This document shows positions 8,898 to 17,583 of a stretch of DNA of 64,000 nucleotides, one piece after another. The DNA comes from DATKWD01 sp963704815 (GTDB lineage: Bacteria > Actinomycetota > Acidimicrobiia > Acidimicrobiales > Salinilacustritrichaceae): NCBI GenBank assembly GCA_963704815.1, contig CAVPHU010000001.1:1736001-1800000 (forward strand), read 5' to 3'. A program made the position numbers and the translations under genes. Numbering within the stretch: position 1 is the first letter of the stretch; the number at the start of each line of letters is the position of its first letter. Under the pieces are notes generated by a model. The model saw only the letters and a program-made list of their open reading frames with translations. It made no database searches and had not been told where the DNA came from.

Positions 8898-10181
8898 GTG
8901 GACCTGTCGACCATCGACACCCAACTCGACACCCTTTTCGACGCCGATCCATGCACGCTGAGCGGCGCCGAACTCTGCGACACCCTCCAGCTGGCGGAGC
9001 GGGTCCGCACCCGCATCGAAGCCCTGAACGCCGACCTCCTCGGCGCGATGCACACCGCCAAGGCTCACCGTGGCGACGGGGCCTATTCACCGGCCAACTG
9101 GCTGTGCCAGAGCACCGGCACCACCAAGAACACCGCACAGCATCGAGCCAAGCTGGCCGAGAAGCTGTTGTCGATGCCGATGGCGGCCCGTCTGTTCCGC
9201 AACGGCTCGATCACCATCGAACACGTGCGCATCCTGGCCCGCACCCTCACCAACCCCCGCACCCGCGACGCCCTCGATGCCTTCGAAGAGTTCCGACTGG
9301 CCGGCCAAGCCCTGTTCGACACCGCCGACCAGTACGCCACCCGCATCGCCCACTGGATCGACCGCCACGACCCCGACGGGGCCGCACCCGACGACCCCAC
9401 CACCGACCGCACCTACGCCAACCAGGTCGGCGACCGGGTGAAGGTCGACGCCGACCTGTCGTTGGAGACCGGGTTGCCCATCCTCGCCGCATTGGAAGAG
9501 GCAACCGACAAGATCTTCCACGCCGACCGAGCCCACGCCGAAGCCCACGTCTGTTCAGACCGCGACGTCCGCCCCCGCTCCAACCAACGTTCCCAAGCCC
9601 TCGCCGAACTCGTCGGCGCCGGCGCCGCCGCACCCGACAACACCTCGAGCCGCGAACCGGCCTTCGTGATCATCCAACACGACGACGGTGGCGGCGACGG
9701 CCAACCGACCCATGAGACCCTCGACGGCACCGTCATCCCCCGCCGCCTCGCCGCCAAATGGACCCCCACCGCCTTGGCGCTACGACTCGTGCTCTCCGAC
9801 ACCGGCCCCTCACAATTCCGCACCCCCGACGGCACCGTCGTCGCCGACCTCGACCGCGGGCGCACCGCACGGCTGGTCAACCGAGCCCAACGCCGCGCCC
9901 TCGGTGTCCGCGACCGCCACTGCAGCTTCCCCGGCTGCCACCGCCCCGCCGCCTGGACCGACGCCCACCACGTGAAGTGGTGGCGCAACCAAGGCCGAAC
10001 CGACATGGGCAACCTCACGCTCCTCTGTCGACATCACCACACAGCCGTCCACGCAGGCCGCTACGACCTCACCATGGGACCGGGCCAGACCCCGATCTTC
10101 ACCGACCCCGCCACCGGTCGGCGGGTCATCCCCCGAAGACACCGTCCACCCCCCGACACCCCAGCGAGCGACGCAGCCTGA
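8898..10181 (+). CDS. DUF222 (13E12-repeat) protein with C-terminal HNH nuclease domain
   Basis: This 427-aa protein combines a helical DUF222 region (residues ~1-250, with NWLCQSTGTTKNTAQHRAK) and a C-terminal HNH nuclease finger. The nuclease part contains RDRHCSFPGCHRP, the two metal-site histidines in TDAHHVKWW, and the LTLLCRHHHTAVH zinc/nuclease end. The start is GTG 8898-8900; no in-frame ATG lies near. Such proteins are multicopy in actinobacteria and often associated with mobile DNA or DNA damage. The LexA-type box immediately upstream supports damage induction. The region is unusually CCG/ACC-rich, as is usual for this family. Confidence 0.9.
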   Translation: MDLSTIDTQLDTLFDADPCTLSGAELCDTLQLAERVRTRIEALNADLLGAMHTAKAHRGDGAYSPANWLCQSTGTTKNTAQHRAKLAEKLLSMPMAARLFRNGSITIEHVRILARTLTNPRTRDALDAFEEFRLAGQALFDTADQYATRIAHWIDRHDPDGAAPDDPTTDRTYANQVGDRVKVDADLSLETGLPILAALEEATDKIFHADRAHAEAHVCSDRDVRPRSNQRSQALAELVGAGAAAPDNTSSREPAFVIIQHDDGGGDGQPTHETLDGTVIPRRLAAKWTPTALALRLVLSDTGPSQFRTPDGTVVADLDRGRTARLVNRAQRRALGVRDRHCSFPGCHRPAAWTDAHHVKWWRNQGRTDMGNLTLLCRHHHTAVHAGRYDLTMGPGQTPIFTDPATGRRVIPRRHRPPPDTPASDAA

Positions 10182-10191
10182 GGCCACCCAG

Positions 10192-10216
10192 GTCTCGGTC
10201 TGGGCGACCCCGAGAC
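10192..10216. terminator. Possible bidirectional terminator hairpin
   Basis: Arms GTCTCGG (10192-10198) and CCGAGAC (10210-10216) are perfectly complementary around an 11-nt loop. They lie between the convergent HNH gene (ends 10181) and the fuconate dehydratase gene (ends 10234). There is no U-tract, so this is only a candidate. Confidence 0.35.
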
Positions 10217-10233
10217 GAGGCTCGAAGGTGGCG

Positions 10234-11549
10234 TCATGCCGTTCCTCCGGATGGTTGTTGCCAGGTCGTCCCGCCCGGGTAGACCAGCTCGGCATACGAC
10301 TCGGGATGAAGGTCGATCGAGTATCCGGCGGCTTCGGGCACCACGTACCGACCGTCGCGGACAACGGCAGGGTGCACGAAGTGCTCGTGGAGGTGGTCGG
10401 CGAACTCGGTCGTGCGGTCCTCGAGCGATCCGCTGACGCAGACGTAGTCGATGACCGACAGGTGCTGGACGTACTCGCACAGACCGAGCCCGCCGGCGTG
10501 CGGGCACACCGGGACGCCGAACTGGGCGGCGAGCAGCAGCACGGCCAGCACCTCGTTGACCCCGCCGAGGCGGCAGGCGTCGATCTGGCAGTAGTCGATG
10601 GCCTCGGCCTGGAGGAGCTGCTTGAAGATCACCCGGTTGGCCGCGTGCTCGCCGGTGGCGACGCCGACTGGCGCGACCGCGCGCCGGATGGCTGCGTGGC
10701 CCAGCACGTCGTCGGGACTGGTGGGCTCCTCGATCCAACGCAGGTCGAACGGCTCGAGGTGCCGCATCCACTCGATCGCCTCGTCGACGTCCCACACCTG
10801 GTTGGCGTCGGCCATGAGCGGCCGGTCGCCGATCTCCTCGCGCATCACCTCGCAGCGGCGGACGTCGGAGGCGATGTCGATGCCCACCTTGGTCTTGAAG
10901 CTGCGTCCACCCGTCGGCGAGCGCCTCCCGGCACAGCGTCGCGGACCTTCTCCTCGGGGTAGCCGAGCCAGCCGGCCGAGGTGATGTAGGCCGGGTAGCC
11001 GTCGCGGCGCAGCTCGGCGATCCGGTCGGCCTTGCGGTGGGTGCGAGACCGCGGAGCAGGTCGAGCGCCCGGTCGCGGTCGATGACGTCGGTGAGGTAGC
11101 GGAAGTCGACCTGGTCGACGAACTGCTTCGGGAGTCATGTCGGCGACGAGGTGCCACAGCGGCTTGCCCTCGACCTTGGCCCACAGGTCCCAGACGGCGT
11201 TGACGAGCGCTGCGGTCGCCAGGTGGATGACGCCCTTCTCCGGACCCAGCCAGCGCAGCTGTCCGTGGTTGACCAGCTCGCGCCAGAACGCCGCGCCCGT
11301 CGCCGACCAGCTCGTCGAGGTCGCGTCCGACCAGGAGCGGGGCCAGCTGCTCGATGGCCGCGCAGCACAGGTCGTTGCCCCGGCCGATCGTGAACGTCAT
11401 GCCCACGCCCTCGTGCTCCCCGTCGGTCTCGAGGAACGACGTAGGCGCCCGAGTAGTCGGGGTCTGGTGTGCACCGCATCCGAGCCGGCGAGGGTGCGCG
11501 AGGTCGGCGCCCGGACGTCCAGCGTCCGGATCCCCGTGATCCGGGTCAT
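10234..11549 (-). pseudogene. fucD: L-fuconate dehydratase, enolase superfamily (multiple frameshifts)
   Basis: This enzyme converts L-fuconate to 2-keto-3-deoxy-L-fuconate in the non-phosphorylating L-fucose pathway. The apparent start is ATG 11547-11549 (MTRITGIRTLDVRAPTS), followed by PDYSGAYVV and FTIGRGND. Enolase-superfamily residues are present: KTKVG lysine, DANQVWD, IEEPTSPDD, ATGEH, and CPHAGGLGLCEY with the catalytic histidine. The last ~200 residues are in one frame. Upstream at least five frame changes occur between about 10.9 and 11.5 kb. Corrected, the protein would be ~435 aa, the normal length. Its divergent neighbour is an SDR that could take the next step. Confidence 0.78.
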
Positions 11550-11599
11550 CGGCTGCTCGCCGCCGATGAAGGCGCAGACGCTGGACCGTGCGGCGCCCG

Positions 11600-12313
11600 A
11601 TGGTCGAGCGGGTGGTCGTGGTCACCGGATCGAGCGGCGGAATCGGCGCCGCCGATCGTGCAGCGGTTCCACGGCAGGCGGGCGACACGGTGGTCGGCCT
11701 CGACCTGACCGACGGCTTCGACGTCACCGACGCCGACCGCCTGCGAAGCGGCGGTGCAGAAGATCATCGACGAGCACGGACGCATCGACGTGCTGTGCAA
11801 CAACGCCGGCATCGGCGCCGTGGGCGACGTGGTCGACTCGACGCCCGAGGACTGGGAGCGGGTGTTCGCCGTCAACGTGTTCGGCGTCGCCAACATGAGC
11901 CGCGCCGGCGCTGCCGGCTCATGCGGGCCGCCGGCCGCGGCGCCGTCGTCAACACGTGCTCGGTCGCGGCGGCCGTCGGCCTGGTCGAGCGGGCGGTCTA
12001 CTCGGCGTCGAAGGGTGCCGTGCTCGCCCTCACCAAGGCGATGGCCGCCGACGAGGTGGCCCACGGCATCCGGGTCAACTGCGTGTCACCGGGAACGGTG
12101 TCGAGTCCGTGGGTCGAGCGGCTGGCCGCAGGCGCCGCCGACCCCGACGCGGCCCTCGAATCGCTCCGACGGCGTCAGCCGCTGGGTCGCATGGTCTCGT
12201 GCGACGAGGTCGCGGCGGCGATCGAGTACCTGGCGGACGACGACACGTTCACCACGGGCACCGACCTGCTGCTCGACGGCGGCATCACCGGCGTCCGCCT
12301 CGTCGACCGCTGA
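11600..12313 (+). pseudogene. Short-chain dehydrogenase/reductase, possible 2-keto-3-deoxy-L-fuconate dehydrogenase (frameshifted)
   Basis: The N-terminus VVVVTGSSGGIGAA is the NAD(P)-binding motif. NNAGIGAVGDVV occurs in a second frame, and the catalytic YSASKG with preceding serine (NTCSVAAA) in the third, followed by RVNCVSPGTV and LLLDGGI. Joining the frames (breaks near 11655, 11680, 11752 and 11912) gives a standard ~240-aa SDR. It is divergent from fucD with only about 50 bp between starts. A role in L-fucose/L-fuconate oxidation is therefore likely, but the substrate is inferred from context only. Confidence 0.7.
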
Positions 12314-12592
12314 TCAGGGGGTGACCCGACCAATGACGTCGCGCACCGTCGTGTCGATGGCATCGATGAAGGACCGTCCCGTGTTCTTGGCATCCTCACG
12401 GACCGCCTCGTCCTCGTAGGCGTCCTGAATCGCGTCGAACGTCTCATCGATCGCTGCCCGAATTCGGTCGAAACCGGCCTGCTTCTTCAGGTCCGCCTCC
12501 GAAAGCTCTTCTTCGGCGTGCAACTTGAGCTTCAGGAACAGCGCCTCGAGGTTGTCCCCGACGTCTTCCCATGCGGATCGCGTGTCTGTCAT
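12314..12592 (-). CDS. Small acidic helical protein of unknown function
   Basis: This 92-aa protein begins MTDTRSAWEDVGDNLEALFLK and is predicted to be almost entirely helical, with many Glu/Lys pairs and a conserved-looking VREDAKNTGRSFIDAIDTT stretch. No known domain was recognised. The start is ATG 12590-12592 with no strong ribosome site. It ends immediately after the SDR stop on the opposite strand and is divergent from the acyl-CoA dehydrogenase. Small Asp/Glu-rich proteins with this N-terminus recur in actinobacteria, which supports its being real. Confidence 0.6.
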   Translation of the reverse strand: MTDTRSAWEDVGDNLEALFLKLKLHAEEELSEADLKKQAGFDRIRAAIDETFDAIQDAYEDEAVREDAKNTGRSFIDAIDTTVRDVIGRVTP

Positions 12593-12685
12593 GGTTTGAC
12601 CATGACCCGAGGCATCCGGCAGGTGAAGGGTCCTTCGTCCCTTCCCGACCGGAGGTGTGGATGGGACGGTGCAGGGATGCGAGAG

Positions 12686-13936
12686 ATGAACGTCCAGCCC
12701 ATCCCCACGGCCTCGGACCGGATCAACGAGTTGCGGGCCCTCACGGCACAGATCGTGAACCGGGAGATCCTGCCCAACGAGAACCTCATCTGGGCCGAAG
12801 CCCGGGGCGGTCAACCGCTCACCGACGACGATCGCGAGCTCGCCCGCAAGACCCGTGAGGCGATCAAGGAGAAGGTTCGCCAGGCCGGACTGTGGGCGCC
12901 TCATCTGCCCGCCGAGTTCGGCGGCGCCGACCTCGACTTCCTCGAGCTCGCCTACATGTACGAAGTGCTGTCGTATGCCACCGGGGCTGCTTCCCTGTTC
13001 GGCGTCGTGGCCCCGAACTCGGGAAACCAGAAGATCCTGCTCCAGTACGGAACCCCAGAGCAGCGCGAGAAGTGGCTGATGCCACTCATCGAGGGAACGA
13101 TGGAGTCCGGCTTCTCGATGACCGAGCCCGATCAGCCCGGTTCGGATCCCCGGTCGTTGAAGACGACGGCCCGGCGCGAAGGCGACGAGTGGGTGATCAA
13201 CGGCCACAAGTGGTTCACCTCGAACGGCAAGCGGGCCGACTTCTTCATCGTGATGTGCCGGACCGAGGACACCGAGGGTGGCGCCGACCGCAACGCGGCC
13301 ATGACCCAGATCATCGTCCCGGCGGACACGCCGGGCGTGAACCTCGTGCGCGGGATCAACGTGTGGGGACGCGACAGCGACCACTGCGAGATCATCTACG
13401 ACGACGTCCGGGTCCCCGTCGACAACGCCCTGGGCGAGCGTGGTTCCGGTCACCGGGCCGCCCAGGACCGCCTCGGCGCCGGACGGGTCTACCACTGCAT
13501 GAACTCGATCGGCATGATGTGGCGGGCGTTCGACCTCATGGTCGAACGGTCGATGGAGCGCGAGGTCCACGGCGGGCTGCTCGAGACCAAGCAGATGATC
13601 CAGGGATTCATCGCCGACTCCTACATGGACCTCCAGGCTGCGCGGCTCATGACCATCAACTGCGCCGAGAAGATGGCCGCCGGCGGAGACGCCCGCACCG
13701 ACATCTCGGCCATCAAGGTGTTCGTGCCCGCCGCGTTCCATCGCGTCGTCGACCGGGCCATCCAGGTGTGGGGTGCGGCCGGTGTGACCGGCGACCTCCC
13801 GCTCGCAGGCATGTACGTGGGGGCACGCACCCTTCGATTGGCGGACGGCCCCGACGAGGTGCACCGCATCCTCATCGCCAAGAACGTCCTGGGTCAGTAC
13901 CGCGACACCGAGGTCGGTTGGGACTTCGGCAACTGA
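12686..13936 (+). CDS. Acyl-CoA dehydrogenase family protein
   Basis: This FAD enzyme oxidises an acyl-CoA at the alpha-beta carbons. It is about 416 aa, standard length. The middle domain signature GFSMTEPDQPGSDP and the flavin-contact GHKWFTSNGKRADF are present. The region GRVYHCMNSIG and the C-terminal QVWGAAGVTGDLPLA, where acyl-CoA dehydrogenases have the quinone/flavin contacts, also fit. I prefer ATG 12686 because AGGG lies nine bases upstream; ATG 12677 is an alternative nine bases earlier. It is followed 22 bp downstream by the glutamate synthase-like gene. The acyl specificity is unknown; the sequence resembles long/branched-chain or ACAD10/11-like members. Confidence 0.87.
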   Translation: MNVQPIPTASDRINELRALTAQIVNREILPNENLIWAEARGGQPLTDDDRELARKTREAIKEKVRQAGLWAPHLPAEFGGADLDFLELAYMYEVLSYATGAASLFGVVAPNSGNQKILLQYGTPEQREKWLMPLIEGTMESGFSMTEPDQPGSDPRSLKTTARREGDEWVINGHKWFTSNGKRADFFIVMCRTEDTEGGADRNAAMTQIIVPADTPGVNLVRGINVWGRDSDHCEIIYDDVRVPVDNALGERGSGHRAAQDRLGAGRVYHCMNSIGMMWRAFDLMVERSMEREVHGGLLETKQMIQGFIADSYMDLQAARLMTINCAEKMAAGGDARTDISAIKVFVPAAFHRVVDRAIQVWGAAGVTGDLPLAGMYVGARTLRLADGPDEVHRILIAKNVLGQYRDTEVGWDFGN

Positions 13937-13958
13937 GCCGGCATCGAAGGCCCAGGCG

Positions 13959-15535
13959 ATGACGCGCTACCTCCCGGCCGGCTTCGCGATGCTGTTCAGC
14001 GCAGTCGGCATCGCCCTCACCACCACGAGCCCGTGGTGGGCCGTGCTCGCCGTCCCCTCGACGGCGCTCGTCCTGCTCGCGGTCTTCGACCTGGTGCAGC
14101 GCAAGCACAGCATCTGGCGGATCTACCCGATCATCGGTCACCTCCGGTGGCTCATGGAGGGGCTCCGCCCGGAGATCCAGCAGTACTTCGTCGAGCTCGA
14201 CACCGTCGGTCAGCCCTTCGACCTCGACACCCGGGCGGTGGTGTACGAGCGAGCGAAGAACATCACCGAGGACCAACCGTTCGGCACCGAGCGCGACGTG
14301 TATGCCGAAGGACACGAATGGTTCGACCACTCAATCGCACCGAAGACGGCAGCCGCCGAGCACCGGGTGCGGGTCGGCGGACCCGACTGCACCCAGCCCT
14401 ACGACATGTCGCTCCTCAACGTCTCGGCCATGAGCTTCGGGTCGCTGTCGGCCAATGCCATCCGAGCCCTCAACAAGGGAGCCGCGCTCGGTGGCTTCGC
14501 CCACGACTCCGGCGAAGGTGGGATCACCGAGCACCACCTGCAGGGCGGCGACCTCATCTGGGAGATCGGATCGGGCTACTTCGGGTGCCGTACCCCCGAC
14601 GGCCGGTTCGATCCCGACCAGTTCGCGGCCAAGGCGGCGACGTCGGAGGTGAAGGGCATCAACCTCAAGCTCAGCCAAGGAGCCAAGCCCGGCCTCGGCG
14701 GCGTGATGCCCGGGTCGAAGGTCACCCCCGAGATCGCCGCGATCCGCGGCGTCCCGGTCGGCGAGACATGCATCTCGCCACCTGCCCACTCTGCCTTCGC
14801 CACCCCGCTCGAGCTCGTCGCATTCATCGGCGAACTTCGCGCGCGCTCGGCGAGGGAAAGCCGGTGGGGTTCAAGCTCTGCGTGGGACACCGATCCGACT
14901 TCCTCGCCATCTGCAAGGCCATGATCGAGACCGGCATCGCGCCCGACTTCATCGTGGTCGACGGCTCCGAGGGCGGCACCGGTGCTGCGCCGGCCGAGTT
15001 CACCGATCACATGGGCATGCCACTGACCGAGGGTCTCGTCTTCGTCCACAACGCGCTGGTGGGCACGGGGTTGCGCGACGGCATCAAGATCGGTTGCAGC
15101 GGCAAGATCGTCACCGGCTTCTCGATCGCGTCGCGCCTCGCGCAAGGCGCCGACTACACGAACGCAGCTCGGGCCATGATGTTCGCTCTCGGCTGCATCC
15201 AGGCGCAGCGGTGCCACACCAACACCTGCCCGGTGGGGGTGGCGACCCAGGACCCGAGCAGGAGTCGAGGTCTGGTCGTAGACGACAAGGCCGAGCGGGT
15301 GTTCCACTTCCATCGCAACACCATCGCCAGCGTCAACACGTTGATCGCCGCGATGGGCCTCGACGGGCCGTCGGGGCTGCGGCCGGACCTGCTGCACCGC
15401 CGCATCGACCCGAACACCGTGCGCACCTACGACGAGTTGTACGACTACCTCGATCCCGGCGCCCTCCTCACCGACGCGCCAGCCGCATGGCTCGCCGACT
15501 GGAACCGCGCCCGGCCCGACCGATTCAGCTCCTGA
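13959..15535 (+). CDS. FMN-binding glutamate synthase family protein with membrane N-terminus (frameshifted)
   Basis: This is a stand-alone GltB FMN/Fe-S domain protein of the YerD type, ~525 aa. Two hydrophobic segments (residues ~5-45) anchor it. The FMN barrel follows with LLNVSAMSFGSLSANAIRAL, GEGGITEHH and KLSQGAKPGLGG. The 3Fe-4S cysteines are in CIQAQRCHTNTCPVG with normal C-x5-C-x4-C spacing. The frame changes near 14838-14848 in the run CGCGCGCG, where two extra bases (or one missing) move translation from frame to frame without loss of similarity. There is no glutaminase domain, so classical glutamate synthesis is not assured. The ATG at 13959 has AGG upstream. Confidence 0.83.
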
Positions 15536-15556
15536 CGGCCCAGCGGGCGGGTCGCC

Positions 15557-16534
15557 TCAGTCGTCGGCGCTGGCGCCGGCCGTGGTCCCGATGACCTGCT
15601 CACGGAAGTCTCGAACGTTGTAGGCGGTGAGCTTCACGTCGGTCGCGGCCCCGACCGTCGCCGACCGGGGAAAGCCGAGAAGAGGCCCGAGCTCGCCGAA
15701 GTATTCGCCGGCGCCGAGGGTCGCGAGGTGTTCCTGGGAACCGTCGGCGCGCCGGCGGGTCACCTCGACTTCGCCTTCGTCGATCACGTAGACGAGCACC
15801 CCACGCGTCCCCTGCTCGAAGATCGGGTCACCGGCAACGAACTCGACCGACCGCGGCGGGTCGTTGTCCTCGGCGAACTCCGGCACGAGATGGATCACCC
15901 GATCGGCGATGGGGACCAGTCGGTCGTCGTGACTGGAGACGACGATCAGCCGCCCGTCGGCACGGAGCTCGCGGAGTAGCGCGATGATCCCCTCGGCCTG
16001 GATGTAGTCGAGGTTGGCGGTCGGTTCGTCGGCGAGCAGCATCGGCGGATCGGCTGCGAGACCTCGGGCCACCGCGACCCGCTGCATCTGCCCACCGGAC
16101 AGCTTGCCGGCTTTGTTGTGGGCGCGGTCGCTGAGACCCACCCGCTCGAGCAACTCGTCCGCTCGTGCCAGCGCCGGCTTGCGAGGCATCCCGGCCAGGA
16201 TGAGGGGGATGGCCACGTTCTCGCGTGCGTTGAGCGAAGGCACGAGGTTGAACGCCTGGAACACGAACCCGACGCAGTTCTGCCGATACTCGGCCAAGGA
16301 TGAACCGCGAAGGTCGTGCACCGCCTCGCCACCCACCGAGATCGTCCCGGCCGTCGGACTGAGGATGCCGCCGAGGGCGGACAGCAACGACGTCTTCCCA
16401 CACCCCGACGGGCCGAGCAGCACCACCAACTCGCCTGCTCGCCCGTCGAGATCGAACCCGTCGATCGGCCGGACGGCGTACCCGCTGCTGGAGTACTCGA
16501 TGACCAGATCACGTACCTCGAGGAACTCCGTCAT
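15557..16534 (-). CDS. ABC transporter ATPase (LolD/MacB type) fused to a cyclic nucleotide-binding domain
   Basis: This 325-aa protein has an N-terminal ATPase with Walker A GPSGCGKTS, signature LSGGQMQRVAVARGL, Walker B LLADEPTANLD and the H-loop SSHD. Residues ~225-315 form a cNMP-binding domain: FVAGDPIFEQG and the phosphate-binding cassette YFGELGPLLGFPRSATV, keeping the Glu and Arg that bind cAMP/cGMP. LolD-type ATPases normally end after ~230 aa, so this is an unusual fusion. It overlaps the permease stop (ATGA at 16531-16534) and is the last gene of the patatin-permease-ATPase operon. Activity gated by cAMP is the obvious inference. Confidence 0.88.
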   Translation of the reverse strand: MTEFLEVRDLVIEYSSSGYAVRPIDGFDLDGRAGELVVLLGPSGCGKTSLLSALGGILSPTAGTISVGGEAVHDLRGSSLAEYRQNCVGFVFQAFNLVPSLNARENVAIPLILAGMPRKPALARADELLERVGLSDRAHNKAGKLSGGQMQRVAVARGLAADPPMLLADEPTANLDYIQAEGIIALLRELRADGRLIVVSSHDDRLVPIADRVIHLVPEFAEDNDPPRSVEFVAGDPIFEQGTRGVLVYVIDEGEVEVTRRRADGSQEHLATLGAGEYFGELGPLLGFPRSATVGAATDVKLTAYNVRDFREQVIGTTAGASADD

Positions 16535-17583
16535 GCGCCCGGCCCCGAGAAGGCCACCGCCGGGTCGACACCGACCGCCTTGCGGAGGCCGAAGATGCCG
16601 GCGAGCAGCGACACGATGACTGCGATCACGGGTACTTCGTAGAACGCACGGGTCGGCACGGAGACCTGCAGCGGAAAGACGGGAACCATCAGGAGCTGTA
16701 ACGCTGATGCCATGGCTGCGGCAACGAGCGCGATCAGCACCCCCTGGAGGGCGATCGACATGCCGAGCTGGCGATTCGAGCCGCCGATGGCCTTCAGCAC
16801 CGCAACGTCGCGGCGACGTTCGAGCGCCGACAGATAGATCATCGTGCCGATGATGAGCGCGGCCACGAACCAGAGCAGGACCCTGATGAGGTTCACCGAG
16901 CTGATCGAGCGCTCGAGCGGGCGGGTCGCATCGACTGCGATCTCGTCGGGCTCGATGGTGATGAATCCGTCGGGGAGGGCTGCAGGCTCACCGGCGATGA
17001 GCACCGCCGTCGCCAGGTCCTGACCGCGGTAGACGAGCTCTTGAGCGCTCGCGACCGACATGTACAGCATGGGCATGCCGGCGAACATCGTGCGCTGCTC
17101 GGTCCTGCCGACCACCTCGAACGCCGAGGTGCCGACGAGTGCGGTGTCGCCGATCGACAGCCCGGCCGACTTGTCGATCACGACCTCGCCGGCGCCCTGC
17201 GCCGACCGGCCATCGGCCACCTCGAGCTCACCGACCGAGCCGGCGTCGATGCCGGCGATCACGATGTCGGTGAACTCATCGCCCTCGGTCAGGCTGTGGC
17301 GGGAGATGACAACCGGGGCAGCCTCGGCTCCCTCGACCAGATCAGCGGCGTCTGCGGGCATGGTGGCGCCGGAGGTGAACGCCCCCGATGCGCCGTCGCG
17401 GACCATCCAGACATCGGCGCCGAAGGCCGCAACGGTCCGCCTCGGCTCCCGATTGAACTGCTCGGTGAGGCCGGTCATCAGGAACAGCAGGGCGAGAACG
17501 ACCGCGATCCCGAGCACGGTCGCGCCGAAGCGCGTCGCCCGGAACTGCAGGTCGCGAAGCGTGAGCAGCACGACACCGTTCAT
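16531..17583 (-). CDS. FtsX/MacB-type ABC transporter permease
   Basis: This is a 350-aa inner-membrane permease with one N-terminal transmembrane helix (TVLGIAVVLALLFLMTGL), a ~200-residue extracytoplasmic MacB-like domain and three C-terminal helices. The helices contain the FtsX core (IYLSALERRRDVAVLKAIGGSN). The ATG at 17581-17583 has GGGGGAGG upstream. It overlaps the patatin stop and the ATPase start by 4 bp each. With the ATPase it would form a lipid, lipoprotein or peptide exporter of the LolCDE/MacB class. Confidence 0.87.
   Translation of the reverse strand: MNGVVLLTLRDLQFRATRFGATVLGIAVVLALLFLMTGLTEQFNREPRRTVAAFGADVWMVRDGASGAFTSGATMPADAADLVEGAEAAPVVISRHSLTEGDEFTDIVIAGIDAGSVGELEVADGRSAQGAGEVVIDKSAGLSIGDTALVGTSAFEVVGRTEQRTMFAGMPMLYMSVASAQELVYRGQDLATAVLIAGEPAALPDGFITIEPDEIAVDATRPLERSISSVNLIRVLLWFVAALIIGTMIYLSALERRRDVAVLKAIGGSNRQLGMSIALQGVLIALVAAAMASALQLLMVPVFPLQVSVPTRAFYEVPVIAVIVSLLAGIFGLRKAVGVDPAVAFSGPGA

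Noticed and set aside
12314..13864. 516-codon minus-strand frame
   Set aside because: Only the last 92 codons (12314-12592) look like protein. The rest is antisense to the acyl-CoA dehydrogenase.
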